DNA of 64,000 nucleotides from Dermatemys mawii (Eukaryota > Chordata > Testudines > Dermatemydidae), in contig ML677387.1 of the NCBI GenBank assembly GCA_007922305.1, positions 1,842,242 through 1,906,241 on the forward strand. Reading direction: 5' to 3'. A program made the translations under genes and the position numbers. Positions 58,901 through 64,000 of the stretch are shown here, one piece after another. The first letter of the stretch is position 1; the number at the start of each line of letters is the position of its first letter. Below the pieces are notes generated by a model that worked only from the letters and a program-made list of their open reading frames with translations, did no database searches and was not told the DNA's origin.

Positions 58901-60399
58901 AGGGAGGATTTTTCAAAGCATAGATTCTCTTTGTGTTGGGTGTACAGATCACTTGTGCATGACCTTTTCCACCTCCTTTCACTTCTGCATCGAACAAGAT
59001 CTTGTGGGGGAACAAGGTTATGTTCATGTATATGCAAGCCTTAGGGCACATAAATGATGTGTGCTAATGATTGTGTGCAGAAAGAGGAGACTGTCTGAGA
59101 AACTCTTAAGGCTGAACTTTCAAAGGTAAGAGGCCAGCAGTTCTAACACATCGATCTATCTCCACGTTGCTTGCTGCAGGCAGTTTGAGACCTTGGTCTG
59201 TTTTATGTGTATTGCTTGCAGCCCTAAACAACCCCATTGTGCTGGCATCACACCCATATAACAAAGACTGACATCCATAAAATACTTACAGTCTAGCTGA
59301 AAAATCTCTGCAAGTGTGACAAGTTGTCAAACCTGTGCTCAAGTATTTAAAGTCCTGGCTTGGCCATGAACAAACCCGGTTCTACTGACATCGGGACAGG
59401 GAGCTCGAAGTGGGGAATGCAAAAGAGGCCCTGAAAGGTAAAGAGGTGAAGGTTAAAGGGAAGCAATAGGATTGTGATCCCAGTACTGCACGTGCTGCCT
59501 TAGGGAACTCACCCGGAATGGCTCCCCAGAACAGGGAGAGGATGCTGCAGCAAGATGAGCCTAATGGAAGATCACAGTCCGGCCATGTTGCTTTATAAGT
59601 GACCTGTGAACCCAGAGGAAAATGTGTCCCAGCATGGCCCGGGGGCAGGGTTCACTAAGACAAAGCACGACCAGAGAAAGGAAGCAAGGAGGATTTCTGA
59701 AGGCGGCTTGGTCCCTCTTGTTCCAGCACTTGGGTCCTGAGCACTCAAATCTCCCAGTTTTTTCAGCAGGAGTTGTGGGTACTTGTGCCTCTGACATCAG
59801 GCTGGTGGAGCAGGTAACAGGTGAGGAAGGAGGGACTCATTTGTCATCCAAAAATGGATTCTAGATAAGGAAAATTGGAAACTTTGGCAGTATAAGTTCT
59901 GCTTGGCTCTGACACATGCACATATGGGACTGCGGTAGGTCTGAGTTTACTCCTAGAAGCAGGACAAATAGCTGCAGTCATCTCTGGGCTAGGATGCTTC
60001 ACGTACCTGACCACCAAAATAAGAGATGTGCTCCTGTATCAGAAGGCTGAGCTGGACCTTCTTTTGACTTGCAAATAGAAACATTTTAGATTTTCGTTTT
60101 CCCTTGAAAAAAAAATATCTGGATTTCTAATGAAGTAAAGACAAGGGCCTGGAAAACATTTCATCAAACTCAGCATTAACAAGATTTTTTTGCGACACCC
60201 CAAAGCTTCCCCAGAGTCTTCCACCCTTCTGGGAAGCCCCATGTGATTCACCTTTCAAGGTGTCCATTACAGTTAGGGATGGACCTGAAGCAAACCCCTG
60301 GCTCTGATTTTTGGAGTGTTGGAAATCCAGATCCAGGTTTTGTGCCCAGGGCCCAATGTGTCATGGTAAACTCTGCCTTTTGTTGTCAGTAGCTACCGG
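55936..60399. other. Intergenic, no gene or clear repeat recognised
   Basis: The longest stretch of the window almost free of recognised transposons. Frames are short (up to 112 codons) and carry no domain I know. AT content is high from 57900 to 59300. It could hold distant regulatory elements, but nothing specific can be claimed. Confidence 0.5.
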
Positions 60400-61196
60400 T
60401 GTGGTGCTCTGCTCTTGTTCAATGATGATATCAGTCGGCTGCGCGCGTGTTCCCTGTGTGTGCTGCCTCAGCTCTGCAGATCGCTGGCACAGCAGACCTG
60501 AGAGAACCCCCAATGATCACAGACTTTAGTAAGGTACGAAGGCACCTGGCCAGGTTTATTGTTAAACGAAACACAGTTTCTAGCTCGCCGGGTTAGATAT
60601 CGATGGGTCTGCTAGTACCTATGTGCCCCCTGACAATGGACACAGCTCAGTCAGTGGCGGGACTTTCCACTGCCCCCTAGGCCGGTAAAAGATGTCTACT
60701 CAGGAATGCATTCTTATACACAGGTACAAACAGGTTACACATCATTGAACGTACTGAGGTACAGTCCCTCTGTTAGGGGGTTGCCTTTCTCCTGGCACAG
60801 GTTGGTTCGAACAAATCTATCCATCATACTGTCTATCCATTCTATCCACTGTATTGTCCTTTCATATTGTCTATCCATCATCTTGTCCTTTTATACTGTC
60901 TTTAGGCCGGGTCTGCCTGTTTGTTATCTGTGTGGGATATGTTCGTACCCAGCTGTCCTGGCACACGCTCCTCTTATTAGTGTTTATATATGAGTACATG
61001 CCCTTAGCAGCCTTCTTCTTATCAGTTTCTGTGAGCAGGACCTGCCTCTTGCTCACAGCCTAACTGTGCTTATCAACGTCTTGATCCTTACTTCAGTTCA
61101 GGCCTCATCTTACTACATCTCTGTTCAGGAGCTCTATTGCACAGTTCGTATTTTGTATTTGACATAACTTATGCAGTTCTTATTTTGGAATTAACA
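60400..61196 (-). mobile_element. LTR-like element (solo, minus strand)
   Basis: On the minus strand a TATA-type motif (TATAAGAA, complement at 60711-60718) precedes AATAAA (complement at 60555-60560) by about 150 bp, and the segment can be bounded by TG (60400) and CA (61196), as in an LTR. It holds a degenerate TCTATCCATC-type repeat (60816-60905). No retroviral genes are adjacent. Ends are tentative and no target duplication is clear. Confidence 0.42.
60816..60905. repeat. Degenerate (TCTATCCATC)-type tandem repeat
   Basis: CTATCCATCATACTGT, CTATCCATTCTATCCACTGT, CTATCCATCATCTTGT and related units over 90 bp, inside the LTR-like element. Confidence 0.7.
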
Positions 61197-64000
61197 AAAC
61201 CGACCATTGTGTGCAACGTGAAATCCATGTTTACCACTTCTGGCATCTGCGAGAGAAGGTGCTGATTAGGGCCTTGTGATTTGCTAATTCACAGCCATGG
61301 AGCTAGCAGGTGCTGAATAGTAAATGCAAACTGCCACTTAACTGCCTTCCCCAGAAGTTCTCCCCTTGCTTCTGATGGCTCCACTCACAGGAACACAGCA
61401 AAGTTCAAATGACTGTTATTATAACTTTCAAAAAGTTATAGTTTGCCTAATTAACCATTGGGAACTGGATCCCAGACAACTAGCAGCAACAGGCTCTGTA
61501 ATTAATATTCTCTTCGCAGCAGTCAAAGCAGGTGTCTCTCCCTAGAGCGTGGATGTGTGCGCAGAGGATGACATATGCGCATGGGGAGTTGGCTTGGTAC
61601 TCAGTTCAGCAATGCAAAAAGCAGTGAACAGCCAGACAGAAAAAAAATGTCTTAAGGCTCAAAATTGTGCCTCAAGATTTAACACGAAGAATGCTGGAAG
61701 TTCAGAAGGGCTCTGTCAGGGAACAGCAGGCTCTGTGCTCAGTGACATGACACAGCTCATCACTGACAAGGAAAGAGTCAACGTCCTCCAAACTCAGGAT
61801 TTCCTTGAAAGTAACCCAGGAAAGAATAGCAATAAAAAAAGCCTGATGCATCCTCTTCTCATTTAGCCGTGTAAGTGATGCCTAAAATGTCCTGCCTTCT
61901 GGGGCAGCCTCAGGATGTACATTCTCCTTTTTCACCTGAAGCTCGAGCCTCTCTTCCTGTCCTCGAAGGCTCTCTTTGAGTTGTTTCTCAAACTCAGTGC
62001 TGCACAGGTTAACATCCATGTGAGTGGGGATTTCAAAAGTGCCTGAGCATGTCCATTTGGGAATTTGCTCCTCAATCTTAGATCTTCAGAAGCACCCATG
62101 TTATTGGGGGAGTGGGGAAAACCTGCTTGGAAATTAAGCATATAAATACTTCTTGTACTGCATCCTGAAATTTGCTAATCTGGGGCTCTGGTGATCCTCC
62201 AGAGGCAGCGAGTTCGGGGCGCTCTGTAAATACACCTTCCAGCTAGAGACCTCAAAGCTCAGTCCCAGGATCTGACAGCAAGAACCTCCCAGCAGATCTT
62301 AAGTGCTGTGAGAACAGGAGGGGAGAGGGAGAGGTGTCTGCCAGGTGACTGGGTCCGAGGTCATTCAACATTTTCAGTATTGTCACCAACAACTCCAGCT
62401 GCATCCACAAGTGAACAGGCAGCTGATGCAGAGACCCCGCGACAGCATGATGTGCTAAGAGCAAAGTCACCGGCCCAGCCGGAGATTCAGAATGATGCTC
62501 ACACCTGGGGTGAAGCAGCAAGTTAAAACCTCAGGAGAAGCAAGTTAACAACAGCAGATATAGCAAATGAGCAGTCATAACTCTCCTCTCAAACATTTCA
62601 GTCCACACAAACAGCTGCATTTCACAAGCTTCCTTGTTCTCACGGTTTCAGTGAAAGACAAACGCTTCAATCCACAAAAGCAAAAGTCTTCCTCACATGC
62701 CATTTCTCATTCCATGCAGGAAAGACTAGAATCAGTGCTGACACCTACTGATAGGAGAGAAGAGATACCTGGACACATTTAATTCTACTGACCTCTCAGC
62801 TCCAAATGTGCAGGGAGATGGAAGGATATTTATTAAAGTCACCTTCTAGAAAAGTCTTCTCATGACCCATCTGTCTAGGTAATAATTAGTGCTAAAGTAG
62901 AGTTTATCTGGGTTTTATACGGACTGTGCCTGGCAGTCGGAATCAGTGTTATGGCCTGGAGAGTACGGTACAAAACTAGGGAGGGGAGGCATGGGAAGAG
63001 ATGACTGCTGGGGTAGGGAATCTGTGCACACACACCGTCACACCCCCACACACCCTCTTCAAGTTTGAAACAATGAGCTTGATTTAAAAGGAAAATCTGC
63101 ATTTTTAATTCTTCTAGGTTTCAGTCAAAGAAGGCGGTGGAAAGACAAGATATCTTTGGTCACAGCAGGCTTGGTCAATATTCTTATACAGCTCCTTCTG
63201 CCTACACATCACCCAGTCCTCTCCCTATTTAGTGTCCTGAGGACACGTACCCTTTAAATTCCCCATTGGGACTGAAGCAACCCCAAAAGACTCTACAGAC
63301 TCCACTCCAAGTTTTGCCCAGAGCATCTTCGCTCCAGTGGTGCCCCCTATATCCCTGCACAAAGGGCGCTGACTGACCTGTGTGGATTACCCAGTCCTGT
63401 ATGGGACAGGGTTCCTCTGCTCCACTGCAAGTCCTTGCAGGAGTTACATCATGGTCATCTGCACTAGAGGAGGAATGGAGACTGGGCAGACTTGGACACA
63501 GCACTACTGAATTACCCACGGAACATCCACAACCTATAAAAGGCACCATCACACTCCTTGATATTGACTGTCAGAAGGTCCCAGCACAGGGACATGGAGT
63601 TACGCCTCCTATTCTTGACTTCATACCATCTATGATGTTGTTCTGTGTGCCTGGAATAACCTACCTCTTCCCAGGTGCCATGGGATCATCTCACCATTCA
63701 AACCTCCTTGGTCATGAAACTCAGCTCTCCTAGAGAGCTTTCCTCTCACACATCTCCCCTGTAACTGATAGGCATAGGTATTTGCTAGGCCAGGTATCAG
63801 TATCAGTTAAAGCAATAACACAAAAAGCCTACGGTCCTCAGAGCTTGTAAGACAATAGCTTAGCCAAACTAAGCCTAAAGGAGCAGCCTTAATGTTGTCA
63901 TAAAGTGTAGCCAAAGTGTTGACAGGGAGCTACAAAATCCCACTTGATGCGAGCTTTGGATATTTTATGATAGCAACATCTGCTGATGTTCTGCCACAAG
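61197..64000. other. Intergenic, no gene recognised
   Basis: Short frames (up to 117 codons at 63380) without domains. A CACACACA-containing stretch lies near 63025-63055. No exon of a neighbouring gene was found before the window ends. Confidence 0.5.

Noticed and set aside
39214..64000. Exons of PPA1 expected downstream by synteny
   Set aside because: I looked for conserved pyrophosphatase peptides among the open frames and found none; the gene may lie beyond the window.
1..64000. CRISPR arrays, operons, phage or plasmid features
   Set aside because: The window is vertebrate nuclear DNA with spliced genes and LINE/SINE repeats; no regularly spaced repeats or prokaryotic genes were seen.

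Overview
The window is vertebrate nuclear DNA with one recognisable protein-coding gene. That gene is a neuropeptide FF receptor, best matched to NPFFR1 (GPR147, the RFRP/GnIH receptor), on the + strand in three coding exons at 33330-33639, 35966-36065 and 38328-39213. Joined at consensus GT/AG sites they give 1296 nt, a 431-residue seven-transmembrane receptor, close to the 430 residues I recall for human NPFFR1. Everything else looks non-coding: intergenic or intronic DNA full of decayed transposable elements. The organism is probably a non-avian sauropsid, most likely a turtle. The reasons are abundant CR1 LINE copies with typical 3' ends, MIR/CORE-SINE-like and L2-like relics, non-autonomous DNA transposons, and a 150-bp repeat family (GTAGCCGTGTTAGTCTG type) that I associate with turtle and crocodilian genomes. 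That species call is inference.

Layout. 1-16 kb: intergenic, with CR1 fragments (61, 3186, 6655), MIR-like SINEs, a 117-bp hAT-like MITE (3312-3428), an LTR-like element (about 7140-7621), a 680-bp MITE rich in the palindrome TATAGCGCTATA (10349-11028) and a 268-bp MITE (12936-13203). 16-27 kb: CR1 copies on the minus strand (16399-17095 and the 2.7-kb 23674-26420) and a 150-bp repeat with a perfect 13-bp target duplication (19901-20050). 27-39.5 kb: the receptor locus. A possible TATA box (27744) and non-coding first exon ending at a strong donor (28026/28027) lie upstream. A CR1 split by an inverted-repeat insertion (29860-31275) follows, then a 773-bp hAT-like element (32346-33118) about 190 bp before the probable acceptor of the first coding exon. 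Then come the three coding exons, a short 3' UTR and an ATTAAA signal (39455). 39.5-64 kb: intergenic, with scattered SINE and MITE relics, a local 120-bp direct duplication (50591/51173), a 10-base assembly gap (54956-54965) and an LTR-like element on the minus strand (about 60400-61196).

No rRNA, tRNA, CRISPR or operon structure is present. I did not find a new biological system. The most informative structures are the intact receptor gene, the transposon insertions around its 5' end with preserved target duplications, the palindromic insertion inside a CR1 and the unexplained 120-bp duplication. Because everything was read by eye, element boundaries are approximate unless target duplications are quoted.
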